The notes: generated by a model from the sequence alone, not told the origin. Shown: positions 30,717-41,415, counted from the stretch's first letter. The stretch is DNA of 64,000 nucleotides from Agapetus fuscipes (GCA_951799405.1 OX637361.1:4611156-4675155); one strand, 5' to 3'. Made by a program: numbers and translations.

Positions 30717-30905
30717 AGATTTGTTCACACCGTCGAAAGAATGCTTGCGTTTCATGCCCAAGATTTAGCGTTCAATACCCAACGGGGGTGTCAGAAATAG
30801 GCAAATGATGCCCCCTCGGGAGATGGGATTACGCCAACCACTTCGGCCTCCTTAGTTGTGAAAATAACTAGGTTCCCCGCGGAACAAACGACCCCTTTGG
30901 GGGTA
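30717..30905 (+). repeat. SINE-B with internal deletion
   Basis: GAATGCTTGCGTTTCATGCC, GGGTGTCAGAAATAGGC, then a jump to CCCCTCGGGAGATGGG and GACCCCTTTGGGGGT. Confidence 0.7.
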
Positions 30906-31450
30906 CTGAATCTACCTATAAAAATTAACGGTGAATATAAACCAATGAATTAATTCTTATTTCATTCTATTCTAATCTAATAAATTTCTTCGAATAAATA
31001 AAAATCCTGTGAATCCTCACAAAATACGATACTAAAAACTCAGTGTGTAAGCTGTTTAAAGTATTGTATGATATTTAAATTAATTCATTTTTCTATTACA
31101 AAATGAGAATCTTTAAAATATGAAAGAAAATATAGAAAATTCAGAGAAAAAAAAGGCTACGAAATATTTTACAAATTATTATTTTTTTCAGTTTCAAGGT
31201 ATTATTTTCACAAATTATTACTACGATAAATTACATTTTTGATCGTTGCCACCTTTCAAAAATATTTTCTTTACAAATTTTACATTGATTTCCTGACTCC
31301 AGCTGAAACCAGCGACGTGCATGCGCTTCTCCACTTAGATAGGCCATCCATTCAGTCTCCGTGTCAGCGACGGATGATATTTATGTAAGTAATCCGGCGC
31401 AGGTAGGATTTCTGTGATTGCTTTTGAAGGCAATTGGGAAAATCGGATCC
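30906..31450. other. no recognised feature
   Basis: 31300-31440 is GC-richer and low-copy; nothing else recognised. Confidence 0.35.
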
Positions 31451-31452
31451 GA

Positions 31453-31497
31453 CGAGCCCTACCGAGTCCTCCCGAGCCCTCCCGATCCCTCCCGAAG
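31453..31497 (+). repeat. 10-bp CpG minisatellite
   Basis: About 4.5 units of CGAGCCCTCC with small variants. Confidence 0.8.
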
Positions 31498-31775
31498 TCT
31501 AAACCTTTGATGCATGGCTGTGACGTTTCTGTGGAATGACTGCTGCAATGGATACACTATACAGCAGATATTTGATGAGCATTTTCTTTGTAAATGCTAC
31601 TCAATGCAGTTTGTAAAGGTATACATTTGACTATTTAGTGTATGTCCATTGCTTTCCATACCAAATTCTACAAACAGAATACTATTTTGAGAGAGTTTTA
31701 GTTAATTTGTAAAAACATAAATAACAATGCTACTTTTGAAACAATTTTATTATCAATATTATTTCTAAAAACAAA

Positions 31776-31814
31776 ATGACAAACGTTTTCAGTCGTTCGA
31801 CCATTATCAGGCAC
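31776..31814 (-). ncRNA. hammerhead-like core (degenerate)
   Basis: Minus strand: CTGATAA, stem GTCG-AA-CGAC, TGAAA, ACGTTTGTC. One change in the first box and no good stem I. Same layout as 21762-21802. Confidence 0.35.
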
Positions 31815-31858
31815 AGGTTTTCTGTAATAAATAAATAAAAAAATTAAAAAAAACAATA

Positions 31859-31891
<33 letters not shown>
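31859..31891. repeat. (AT)n microsatellite
   Basis: Uninterrupted TATATA run of about 32 bp. Confidence 0.95.
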
Positions 31892-31894
<3 letters not shown>

Positions 31895-32626
31895 TGTGAG
31901 GACAAATGCGATTCACCAATCTATTTTACCGGATCATTGTCAAGAGGAGAATTATTGATCTAAAATTACAAAAGTGAATTCCAGAGAAAATTAAACATCG
32001 AAAGCGCTCGAGGAAATAAATCAACTCGTGAAGGAAAACTTTGTGTTAAGTTTTTACACTATTAATTTGAAATAAGTTTCTTATTTGAAAGAAGAGAATT
32101 GGAAAGCTTACAGAAAAAAGATTAAATTAACAAAACATTTTTAGAACTCAAAAAATATGGTGCGTTTTTTTTTTTATTCCAAAGACATTTCTTTGAAGTT
32201 AATAAACATCTAAAAATAATAATAAATCTTATTGACACATTATTAAGTACTTTTTATGTACATTTTTCTAACAATTTTTAGTAACAATATTAAAAAAAAA
32301 AAAAAACAGAATCAATTTCTTTTAACTCAAACAAAAAATAATACAACGCGCTCAAAATGCAGCGTTTAATATTCAGATGAGGAAAGAAAATTAACATCGT
32401 GAAAGAAAAACATCAAGTGAAATTGTGTTTATCAGAGGGGGGGGGGGGTGCATTGCCTGAGGGGTGGTATTCCATACCCCTAATCCACACTCCTACCCTC
32501 TACATCCTCACTCCATACCTTCACTCCTTACACCTATTCCAAACCTCCTACCCCTTATCTAAACTCCTGCACCATTCCCTTACACCCTTTCTGCACACCA
32601 TGTCATCCCCTTAGTGCTTGTTTGTC
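31892..32626. other. no gene; G-run and C-rich tract
   Basis: G12 run near 32436, then a C-rich, G-poor stretch to about 32600 (repeated CTCCTACCC/CACTCC motifs). Open frame without domain. Confidence 0.5.
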
Positions 32627-32630
32627 TTAT

Positions 32631-32853
32631 CGCTGCCTTAGTTCTTGTTTGCCATATAGACCGTTAAGCTAATTTTACATGAGCAATGTTTGCATGTGTA
32701 CTGGACCAATATATTTTATAAAAACAGGCAATTGATTAAAAAAATAGTAAGAACAACTCTCGCATTTTCGAGTTTCATAGTTTTTTTTAGCTCAGATTTT
32801 ATAGACATTTTTGACAGAATTGGTCTATACGGCAAACAAGAACTGGGGGAGCG
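32631..32853. mobile_element. MITE (4-bp TSD family), copy 2
   Basis: Same ends and interior as 10-262, 223 bp, flanked by TTAT at 32627-32630 and 32854-32857. Confidence 0.75.
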
Positions 32854-32883
32854 TTATGTCTATACATCTTTAATCTAATATGT

Positions 32884-33052
32884 AGGTTTTCTTTTAAATA
32901 GATTTGTGAAGGGGAATACAATTCACCAACTTTATCTGCCTTGCAAGAAACAGGTATTAATATCATAAATTAATAATTCATTAAAATCATGTTCTTTTTT
33001 AAATCATCATTATTTTTATTTTAATGAATTATTTATTAAACCTTACAATATG
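32884..33052 (-). repeat. SINE-D 3' half (split by SINE-A)
   Basis: AATAGATTTGTGAAGGGGAA, GAAACAGGTATTAATATC, AT palindrome; resumes at 33188. Confidence 0.8.
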
Positions 33053-33059
33053 TCCATGT

Positions 33060-33187
33060 GAGGTTTTCTTTATTTGTATGCACACATGCAGAATGTGTAG
33101 GCGCGAACCTACATGTGCTTGTCTGTAGGCATGCATTTCATATGAGCCTTAAATGCTTACATATCCTTGCAGCTTAGATTATAGATT
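33060..33187 (+). repeat. SINE-A 3' half inserted in SINE-D
   Basis: Starts within the family (GAGGTTTTCTTTATTTGTAT) and ends GCAGCTTAGATTATAGATTA. 5' truncated, as LINE-driven insertions often are. Confidence 0.75.
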
Positions 33188-33275
33188 ATAGATAGAATTA
33201 TTTATTAATAATCACCCAATAACATCTGTTGAACCAGGGTCAATTCCCCCTCGGCCATAACACTGACTAGTTGCA
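33188..33275 (-). repeat. SINE-D 5' half
   Basis: AATAATCACCCAATAACATC, TGTTGAACCAGGGTCAAT, then CTCGGCCATAACACTGAC. Confidence 0.7.
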
Positions 33276-33419
33276 AAGATATTATCATTCTTACTCGAAG
33301 ATGATCGACATGATCGAAAACGATAGTAATTAATCAAAATGAAATTAATATAACTGTGAAAATAAAACAGTGTGTTATTGGAATTTTCATATTTCTATAA
33401 AGTTTAATAGAATTCAATG

Positions 33420-33545
33420 TATGTAACATTTAAAATTCATATTTAATGCATGCCCACAAACAGACACGTGTAAGTTCGCGCTAACAAATGCTGCACGTGT
33501 ACTTACAAATTAAAATCCAAACCTCAAATGAGCATATGTACATTG
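33420..33545 (-). repeat. SINE-A 3' half
   Basis: GCATGCCCACAAACAGACAC, CGCGCTAACAAATGCTGCAC, to CAAATGAGCATAT. Confidence 0.7.
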
Positions 33546-33849
33546 TACACCCAGCAAATATTGTGAGAACATTTCATCGAAAGGTCATTTTTAAATCAAA
33601 TGCCAGATGATCCAAACAGGCACTGAGAGGGCGATATTCCTTGCCACTTCTCAATACATGTGACTCTTAACCTTTTTAGAACTGAGGACCACATTCATTG
33701 GTTGGTTTCGATCATGGAGCATTTTGATTGTTCATCGACCACATGAATTTTTAGTTCAAAATCAGTCAAAAAGCAAGCCGAAATAGAATATCATTATAAT
33801 TTTATCATTAAAGGCAATATTGTCATAAAATGATCAAATACTATAATGA

Positions 33850-34178
33850 TTGTCCGGTCGATTGCTCAGTTGGTAGAGTGCTTACATCCCGTGCCGAGGG
33901 CTATGGTCGATTCCCACCGAGGCTGTGAAATGATTTCGTGTTCGGTTTTTATTTCAAACCCAAAATAAAATACCGGCAAGGTTTACTCAGTCTTCACAAG
34001 AAATGATAACCAGCCCTCTTGAGAGCTGAGAAATCACAAGTTCAACTGAATCGGTTACCTATAAAATACCTTACCTTAAAATTTACAAATCCTTAACCCT
34101 TAAAAAAAGGTTCAACTTGCCACATGCGATCCCTTCGGGGACAACATGTCAAGAAGTTACACTATATGTGTAGATTAG
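33850..34178 (+). repeat. SINE-B
   Basis: GTCCGGTCGATTGCTCAGTT to TTACACTATATGTGTAGATT. A ~30-bp insertion duplicates the CTTACCT block. Confidence 0.85.
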
Positions 34179-34224
34179 TTGAGTTTTTCTTATCCGCTTG
34201 GCCATAGCGCTGACTTTCATGGAT

Positions 34225-34467
34225 GATTTAAAGGTTGGTATAAAGCTGACCCCCTATATTGTTAAAAATTGTTCACTTTGTCAATGTCATCTCTGTTTCA
34301 GGGAAGGTCAGCAATAGTTGCAGGGTTTATGTTCAGTTGAGGTTTGGATTTTAATTTGTAAGTACACATGAAGCATTTATTATACGTGTCTGCTTGTGGG
34401 AATTCATTTAATATGAATCTATCCAAATGGGTAGCTATAATTATATATTTGCAACTTAGATTATAGA
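34225..34467 (+). repeat. SINE-A
   Basis: TTAAAGGTTGGTATAAAGCT to GCAACTTAGATTATAG. Confidence 0.8.
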
Positions 34468-34539
34468 GGCTCTCACGAAACACAGACAAGCAACCACAGA
34501 TTTCCTACTCCCTCACATCTCACACAATTCTCCAGCATC

Positions 34540-34790
34540 CACCACGCCAGAGGCCTAAGAAAGGGAAGGAATCGAGTCGCGGATAACAAGATCCACAACA
34601 TAATAGCGCCGCCGCCGCCGCACATGCAGATCCCGGCGTGTTTTTATTTACTTGCGGTGCGCGAGCAGAAATTGTATTAGGGGGTAATCTGGCGGGGCCG
34701 TGATGGATGGGCCGCCCCTGGTGCAGGAAACCGCGGGAAAGTGGAGCCAGCAAGTCAACCTACCGCCCAGCTACGCCAGTGGGCTAGTAA
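34540..34790. other. GC-rich low-copy island 2
   Basis: (GCC)n run at 34608-34620, GATCCCGGCGTGTTTTTATT, TTGCGGTGCGCGAGCAG, CTGGCGGGGCCGTGATGG. Much richer in G+C and CpG than any neighbour, not repeated in the window. Frames on both strands are open but of low-complexity composition. I see a possible regulatory or conserved non-coding element, not a defined gene. Confidence 0.4.
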
Positions 34791-35204
34791 GCCAATTCAA
34801 CTGATTCAAACCCGGTATTTTCAAGTTTCGTAACGTTAATTAGAATTAAATTTTAGTAAATATATTACTCATTGAATTTTGCTAGTAAGTATAATAATTG
34901 ACTTATATACATACTTAATGTGCTAACTAACTATTTTCAAGGTGGCGTTGTCTTCACAGAAAGTAGCAGATTTGTATGACCAGTTGTTTGTTTTGAAGTT
35001 TTTGAATAGCACTGTAACATTATCTAAGATTTGGAACGGTGCTAGTCACTTCCGGTGCTATTCTTACTTGTCATATTTCGCCGTCGGCTTATCTGGCGAC
35101 TATTTAGTCTGGGTACAAAGCCGGACCAGACGAAATTTTAATTATTGATTGCCGTATATGGTATAGCCTAGAAACAGCCCAATTTCGGACGGCTTAAATT
35201 AGTC
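34791..35204. other. no recognised feature
   Basis: ACCCGGTATTTTCAAG at 34809 resembles the Harbinger-like end at 29899, without a matching partner. The open frame at 34942-35148 has no domain. Confidence 0.35.
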
Positions 35205-35208
35205 TTGT

Positions 35209-35405
35209 TAAAAAGTTTTGGGCGTCTATGTCACCCTGGATGGGTGCTGCAGAGGTGTTGCTTGAATTGTTGCTTCTGTCGTAAGGCACTGCAAGGAAGT
35301 GGCGATTGATGTTGGTTTTGGATAAAACCGGATTATATTGGGAAGGGAACACAGATACTGGTAGATCATTCCATAAACGGGCAATTCGGCAAAGGAATCA
35401 GTGTG
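35209..35405 (-). pseudogene. LINE-E C-terminal fragment
   Basis: Minus-strand codons give SFLCRIARLWNDLPVSVFPS and NINRHFLAVPYDRSNNSSNT, continuing into SAAPIQGDID and a stop. RLWNDLP with a following short Asn-rich tail is a recurrent end of Jockey/R1-type LINE proteins. AACACCTCTGCAGCACCC in this end is the string found alone at 4900 and 23815. Only the extreme C-terminus is present, with a frame break upstream of 35405. Confidence 0.55.
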
Positions 35406-35671
35406 AAAGCTGTAAACGTTTGTCCGGGTTTTTTGTCACTATTCTATTAAATAACTCACTATTTCACTAAACCACTTTCCACTTAACTTAACCACTCGCA
35501 CCATCTGCACCCCCTTCCACCCTCTAAAGCAAGAGGGGCGCACTCTTCAAATAGAGCATGATCGAGTTGAGCCCGGAGGCTGTACTCGCGGCTTAGCCGA
35601 CTTACCTCGCTACTGCTGGGTAGAGTAAACCTAATATTAATACTGCATACTCATTCAGGGAGCATAAAAAC

Positions 35672-35920
35672 ACATACAAAGAAAGTGTGAAATGAAAAAG
35701 AGGGAAGGGACGACCGAGAAAAGTATGGAGTGATCAGATTGTGGAGATTGTGAAAGAATGGGATATACAAAGTGAGCGTAAAAGAAGAAAATGCATGAAA
35801 AAGGTGATGGATATGAAGGAATTGAAAGAGGTATGTCAGGATAGGAAAAAATGGAGGCAACTCTGCAGAGGCTCTGGCCACCCCTAGCGGAATGGCGACA
35901 GAGTTACAGTTACAGTTACT
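35672..35920 (+). pseudogene. LINE-B 3' fragment
   Basis: Starts ACACATACAAAGAAAGTGTG (equivalent to YKESVKGK in the complete copy) and ends with the stop and GTTACAGTTACAGTTAC. One deletion after GTGTGAAA shifts the frame, then about 75 codons agree with LINE-B. Confidence 0.88.
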
Positions 35921-36017
35921 TCATAACCTGATACTTATTGAATTGTAAAACAAAAATTTGAATTTTACAAATTTTTACAGATTTTAAAAATTGTAATTTG
36001 TTGTGTATGTTTATTGA

Positions 36018-36243
36018 CTTGTAGGTTGGTATGCGGCTGGCCACCCATGCTGTAGAAAATGGTTCACTCACAATGATTCAAGAAGATCAGCAGGAGTTGC
36101 AGGGTGTATGCTCATTTGAGATTCGGATTTAATATTGTAAGTCCACATGCGGCATGTTTAAGAGCAAACTTGTCTGCTTGTAAAAATGCATATAATGCGA
36201 ATCTTTAATGCTACATTTATTTGCAACTTAGATTAGAGATTAG
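36018..36243 (+). repeat. SINE-A
   Basis: GACTTGTAGGTTGGTATGCG to GCAACTTAGATTAGAGATTA. Confidence 0.85.
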
Positions 36244-36484
36244 AAGAAATTCTTTAAAGATTTAACTCTGATTTTTAGACATATCTCTTTAATGAATAAT
36301 CTAGTTACAAATGCATGGCTCAGCTGTGACCTATTGTGAATTGTAATCCTCAGCTAATCTATGGATCATTGTTTTTTTTTAAAGGATAATTCACGTTAGG
36401 TAGGGGCTGAGCCGTGGATCTGCTGTGTGTGAATAATACCGTAAGCGTTAGATATTATAAAAATAATACATACTTTGTTCATAT

Positions 36485-36735
36485 AGCTGGTATGGTCGAG
36501 CGGATAAAGCACTCGAATTCACGTTATTGAAACAATTGCAAATTCGAACCGTGCTTGCATCGTGTCCTACCGACAATAAATAAGATTCTTGTTCAACAGA
36601 TGTCATTGGGTACTTATTAATTCATAATTCATTAAAATATAAAAAAAATATTATTAATCGATAATGGGACCTGTTTCTGGCCAGGCAAAATATGTTAATG
36701 AATTGCATTCTTCTTCACAAATATATGTTTAATAA
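36485..36735 (+). repeat. SINE-D, head to tail complete
   Basis: The copy that shows the tRNA-type head on the plus strand: GCTGGTATGGTCGAGCGGAT (box A) and AAATTCGAACC (box B), then CTACCGACAATAAATAAG, the AT-rich inverted block, CTGTTTCTGGCCAGGC and TGAATTGCATTCTTCTTCAC. Confidence 0.85.
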
Positions 36736-37590
36736 AATGGTGTTTGTCAGAAAAGTAATAAATTCAATCTTTTTTACGTTTTTCTTTAAAAAAAATCAGA
36801 CGGTTACATTCCGTAGTAAAAGAAGCTGTAAGAATTCGATGCAAAAGTACTACAAAATTTTGATGTTCATACTTCTTTAATTCTATTTTTTGTTAAGTAT
36901 ATAAAAAAAAATTTAGGTAAAACTTAAGTAAATACTCAGAGCACAACACATGCAAAATGAGAAGAAAGACAGAGAAGAGAAGTATATTTACCTTAGTTCT
37001 GCTTAGAATATTAAGGCTCCTGAAAAGAAAAGAGAAGAATAGCGTTAAGAAAAGAAGAATAGAGGTACACACAAAACAATAAGAAGAAAAAGATTTTGAA
37101 GATGTCAATGTGGATTGAGGGTAGAAAAAAACATAGACAAATACATTTCATCAAATAGAAATACAAAGTCATTACAAATATGTAGTAGGTTGCAGGTAAA
37201 TTAAAAACAACAACATAGCTAAAAGAAGGAAGAAAAACATGGAGAAATATTAAATTTATGAATTAAAAGTAATTTCTGCATATTGCCAACTTTGAGGTTA
37301 AACTAAATAAGTGATGGTTCACTTATTTGAGAAATTGTGGATCATTTTATTGGATGTAATTTCTCATAGTTAGTGAACTTATTATAAAGAAGTACCTAAT
37401 CATGCTAAAATGCTAAAAGGGTTTTTACACTTTTTTAGTTGTTTCTCTCGTAGAAAGTAGTAAAAAAAGGTGCATTTATCTGAGAAATCCATGTTAGTTT
37501 TATATGCCAACTATTCAGTTTTATATTTACCACTTATTTCTCATCCCTTATTAATATAATACAATACTTCCATAATTGTAACAACGCTCT
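36736..37590. other. no recognised feature
   Basis: 36950-37110 is purine-rich on the plus strand (AGAAGAAAAGAG-type runs). Open frames on the other strand are compositional. Confidence 0.4.
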
Positions 37591-37596
37591 GTCCTC

Positions 37597-37948
37597 TGTA
37601 ACTGTACCTGTAACTGTAACTCTGTCGCCATTCCACTAGGGGTGGCCAGAGCCTCTGCAGTGCTGCCTCCATTTTTTCCTATTCTTACATACCTCTCTCA
37701 ATTCATTCATATCCATCATCTTTATCATGCATTTTCTTCTTTTACGCTCACTTTGTACATCCCATTCTTTCACAATATCCTCAATCTGATCACTCCATAC
37801 TTTTCTCGGTCGTCCCTTACCTCTTTTTCCTTTCCCACCATCTCTGTTTATATATTATTTTGTCAGTCTATCATCATTCATTCTTTCCACATGCCCAAAC
37901 CATCTCATCATTTTCTTTTGTTCCTTAACTTTCACATCCTCTTTCATT
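37597..37948 (-). pseudogene. LINE-B 3' fragment
   Basis: Tail GTAACTGTACCTGTAACTGT, stop context CTAGGGGTGGCCAGAGCC, and about 115 codons ending upstream at CTTTCATTAT. Contains stop and shift changes. Confidence 0.85.
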
Positions 37949-38780
37949 ATTTATGAATTCATAATAATAATTAACATTAAAAACCCCTACCAACGTACAA
38001 GCCTTTTCAAATGCGTCTACGACTTATACAAGTATTTTATAGCTCAGGGAGCCATTTTTTACCTTATTAATATAATACAATACTTCCATAATAGGCACGA
38101 CGCTCCGTCCTCTCTTAAATAAATATTTAACGTACACTCCTCGTGAAAATAGTAAATAGGAGGGGGGCGGAGGGCTAAACAAAGAAAAAAAACAGGTAAA
38201 CCTGAGGGGTGGGTTCCTCCATCCAAACTACCATACAAAGAATCAAAAATGTCCATCTAGGATTCTTTCTGAAAACGAAATAAATATATGGAAATACTTA
38301 GAAAATGATTCTTAATAATTACATATATTTATCTCATATTAGAAAAATAACATAGATTGCCGGTTTTGATTCAATACGACTCATATCACAGGGACGCGGG
38401 ACAAACAAACAATTCGATAGAAACAAGAAACACACACGACTCGGGGAATCAGTACCCAAGTACAAAACATTACGTTTAAACACGATATAGTTTTACCCAA
38501 AATGTATTAAATCTGAAACGCTTGCTAGAGGGATCGTTTTAATTTTTGTACATTGTTTGGTGAACGCTATTGTTGAGTTTAAACGGAATATTTTGTACTT
38601 ACGGTGCAGGTCTACGGGGTTCGTGTGAGTAGAGAAATATGCTGGAAAAGCGTAGAACCCTGTTGGTTGTATGAAGCTGCGGTTTAAGTGAATTGGCAAC
38701 GTTGCATGATGAGAAATAGGTTGTTTTATGTCAAACTAAATTAATTTGATTTGTCATAATTCAATCAAATTGGTGCATTT
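37949..38780. other. no recognised feature
   Basis: CCTTATTAATATAATACAAT occurs at 37550 and 38062 on either side of the LINE-B fragment, so a local duplication is possible. No gene. Confidence 0.35.
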
Positions 38781-38784
38781 TTCC

Positions 38785-38870
38785 TTGACTTAAAGGTTGG
38801 TATGAGATTGAACATGCGTACTGTAATGTCACCCCTGTTTCAGGGAAGAGCAGCAAAAGTTTGTTGCAAA
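38785..38870 (+). repeat. SINE-A 5' fragment
   Basis: TTGACTTAAAGGTTGGTATG then GTCACCCCTGTTTCAGGG. Confidence 0.75.
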
Positions 38871-38929
38871 AATATGTGCAATCAATTGACGGGAAAATTG
38901 AAGGACGATGAGGGCCCGGAATTAGACAG

Positions 38930-39150
38930 ATCCTCATAACCGTCCTGTATGTATTGTAACGAGATGAGTTTGTTTGTTTGGTAGAATGGAACATTGTATT
39001 TAAATTTGAATGGAAAAAGGAAAACAAAAGAATGCAGAAAGAGGGAAGAAGCTTGCCTGGCGTGAGAGCCACAAGCATGTGTAATTAAGAATAATTAATA
39101 TTATTGTGCTGTGGTTTATTGTGTATACATTGTGAAAGGAATAAAAGTAA
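38930..39150 (+). repeat. repeat G (unclassified), copy 1
   Basis: TGTAACGAGATGAGTTTGTT, GGTAGAATGGAACATTG, AACAAAAGAATGCAGAAAG, GAGAGCCACAAGCATGTG. The same blocks in the same order are on the minus strand of 53260-53456. No coding frame; class unknown. Confidence 0.6.
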
Positions 39151-39204
39151 ACATATTAAAGTGGCTGTTACATTATTAATTGTGTCAATCAGCGGGACAG
39201 AGGA

Positions 39205-39245
39205 AAAACCCTCACAGTATGTGTCAGAAGGACCCACAGCACATT
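39205..39245 (+). repeat. repeat F fragment
   Basis: TATGTGTCAGAAGGACCCAC then AGCACATTG, shared with 40760 and 51376. Confidence 0.6.
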
Positions 39246-39414
39246 GATTGGTAAATATAAGGATGTGTACTGGCATCCGAAGTGTGGAAGAGCTATTTCA
39301 ATCAGCACAGATCAGGGATTAGTTCGCCGAGGTGATCACCAACTTTGGGGGGACCTAACAGGGCACATACAGAAGAACAAGCTTACAACGTTGCTAATAC
39401 AATATATAATCAAC

Positions 39415-39545
39415 GTTGCAAAGATAAATTACATTTAAGATACATATTAAATGCATTCTCACAAGCAGACATGTATAAGTTCGTGCGTACACATGCCACA
39501 TTTGAACTTACAACATGAAAACCCAAACGCAAATGAAAATAAGCC
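39415..39545 (-). repeat. SINE-A 3' half (split by PLE piece)
   Basis: From GCAAAGATAAATTACATTTA to AATAAGCCTTATAA. Resumes at 39755. Confidence 0.8.
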
Positions 39546-39754
39546 TTATAATCGAATTTAGGTTACATTTACGGTCGTGAGACATATTTGCCAAATAATT
39601 TAAATAGCCGGATATTTATACAAGCTGCTAGTGGAGAATCTCAGTGTTCTCGACGTTTCGTTGGCTTCTTATCCAACATCATCAGGAGATACATACATCC
39701 ATGTTCGGTGGAGGGCAAGGATTTTAACAATTTTACAAACATAACTGCCGCAAC
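39546..39754 (-). mobile_element. Penelope-like end inserted in SINE-A
   Basis: TTACGGTCGTGAGACA matches ATTACGGTCGTTAGACA at 28671. Carries the best hammerhead motif in the window. No coding sequence. Confidence 0.6.
39648..39689 (-). ncRNA. hammerhead ribozyme (minimal type)
   Basis: Minus strand in order: TCTC (stem I), CTGATGA, T, GTTGG, loop ATAAGAAG, CCAAC (stem II), GAAAC, GTC, GAGA (stem I). All core bases agree with the hammerhead consensus, stem II has 5 bp, and stem I pairs TCTC with GAGA right after the GUC cleavage triplet. Helix III is reduced to about one pair without a loop, as described for Penelope-like elements, where two units may act as a dimer. Self-cleavage of the transcript is expected from the family, not shown here. 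Confidence 0.65.
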
Positions 39755-39850
39755 CCTTGCCGAACTTCCCTGAAACTTGGAAGGCATTGGCTAAGTGAAT
39801 CATTTTTTTACAGTATGGGGTTCAGTCTCATACTACCCTATAAGTCAAAT
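39755..39850 (-). repeat. SINE-A 5' half
   Basis: CTTGCCGAACTTCCCTGAAA, GGCATTGGCTAAGTGAATC, to CCCTATAAGTCAAA. Confidence 0.8.
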
Positions 39851-39939
39851 AGGACGTAAATACATATAACAATATCAAATATACTACTTAGAGCTAGCAA
39901 CGTAAGAGGCCTCCGCCAAGGCTCTTATCAGAGTCCGAC

Positions 39940-40070
39940 TTGTTGTACCACCATTGAGTAATAACATAGAGGAGCAGAGCTGTATTCTTTGTTCTCTTTC
40001 TTACTATGAACCATTTTCGGAAGTAAGTAGAAACAGATATATGATGTCTGGACAGGATTCTGGCGGTCGC
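39940..40070. repeat. repeat I, second copy
   Basis: ACCATTGAGTAATAACATAG and TTACTATGAACCATTTTCGG, AGTAGAAACAGATATATG. Confidence 0.5.
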
Positions 40071-40740
40071 TGGTGATTTCGGATTGGGCTTCAATTAAAA
40101 AATACTTGTTTCTTGGTTGATGATGCAGCACTTTTATTTCAAAAAGTTACAAACTATTGAATCAATCTACTCGAGAGGAATTTGATTTAGTAAGAGGACT
40201 AATTTGCTTGCTAACTTGCGTTTTTATATTATGGCCTTCTACCCATCAAAATAAATGCAACAACAACTGCCATATATTCCATTAGGGTTGAGGTTGACTA
40301 ATTAAAATTCCTCTTCATATATTATTTACGTACTGAATTTACCTACCATTATTTAAATGTTTGTATCAATGTTATTTTTTATCTCACAAAATTTCAAACC
40401 ATGTTTGGTCGCACTTGATCCGGTGTGGATGGACCAAAATGGCCGGATTTAGCCATTGGTTTGGTTAGGCACTGTTTTTTGGTGGAATTCACCCAAATAA
40501 TAAATGCACTGTTTGTGGAAGATTATTAAGAATGTGTTTTTAGTTAATTAGTTCAAAAACTTACACGAAATTACAAAAATTATAATGGATGAAAGCAAGC
40601 GGACATGTTGCTTTTGTGAGAGTTCGAGAGAGAAGACGGAAGAAGGGTACAGCTGTCAAACATTGACATGAAGTTGGTAGCAAAACCCACCATACCATAC
40701 ACCAAAAATACATCTGTAAGTATCATTGGTAGGTATATGC
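40071..40740. other. no recognised feature
   Basis: Low-copy; no domain in the frames. Confidence 0.35.
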
Positions 40741-40872
40741 TCAAACCCTCCTCGTACCCGTCCTGTATGTATGTGTCAGAAAGGACCCACAGCACATGGA
40801 CGCTCATGTAAAGCTATATATTTTCTCAAGTGGCGAAAGGCCTTCCCGTGAAGTGAAAGCAACGGCACGACA
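40741..40872 (+). repeat. repeat F, about 130 bp
   Basis: From CAAACCCTCCTCGTACCCGT to AAGCAACGGCACG, nearly identical to the insert at 51349-51474. No RNA-gene identity recognised. Confidence 0.75.
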
Positions 40873-40997
40873 AAACAAGAACCTCTACGTCAGAGGCGTG
40901 CCCATGACTCTAAAAAGTAAATGGTTCGATATTACTGAGGCTTATAGCATACCTCGGGTGGCACTTCGTAAGTTGAGACAGATATATAAGGTATATA

Positions 40998-41280
40998 TGT
41001 AAGATTGTAATTTATAGATAAATTAAATAACTTTAATTTTATGAAAACATATATTTGTTTAGAATTTAAGACAGTTGAAGTTGCTTATTATTTATAGGAA
41101 ACTACAATCACGTCGTTTAATTCTTTTTACAATCTTATCGACTTGCACGCGCACCGTCCGGCAAAATGGCTAATGGCTGTTCACCAGAAAGTAGGTAAAT
41201 ACCTGAGTGCCGACCGAGCGCTACAAATAAACAAGAATACCTATTAAAGGAGCTTAATACGTAGTTGTAGTTCCTTTACA
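40998..41280 (-). repeat. 3' LTR
   Basis: 283 bp. Identical by eye to 45632-45914. Contains AAACTACAAT (41099-41108), the complement of the putative priming site next to the 5' LTR. Confidence 0.95.
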
Positions 41281-41294
41281 TCTCCCTCCTTCAA
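41281..41294 (-). other. polypurine tract
   Basis: Minus strand GAAGGAGGGAGA directly before the TG of the 3' LTR. Expected primer for plus-strand DNA synthesis. Confidence 0.75.
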
Positions 41295-41414
41295 AAGAAA
41301 ATTTTCCTCAAAATTTTCTCTTAAGCAAACATAAGTAATAGAGTAATATAACTTAAATATGTATAAATTGTTTAGTTATTGTATATAAGTAAAGTATAAG
41401 TTGTTGTTGTTGTT

Positions 41415-41415
<1 letters not shown>

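Noticed and set aside
31698..31919. Ile/Tyr-rich frame
   Set aside because: Produced by the (AT)n microsatellite.
34520..34753. Ala-rich protein on the minus strand of GC island 2
   Set aside because: Open frames occur on both strands because GC-rich DNA has few stops; no start context, domain or splice support.
36485..36560. tRNA-Leu or tRNA-Ser-like gene
   Set aside because: It is the head of a complete SINE-D copy, with the family body and end following.
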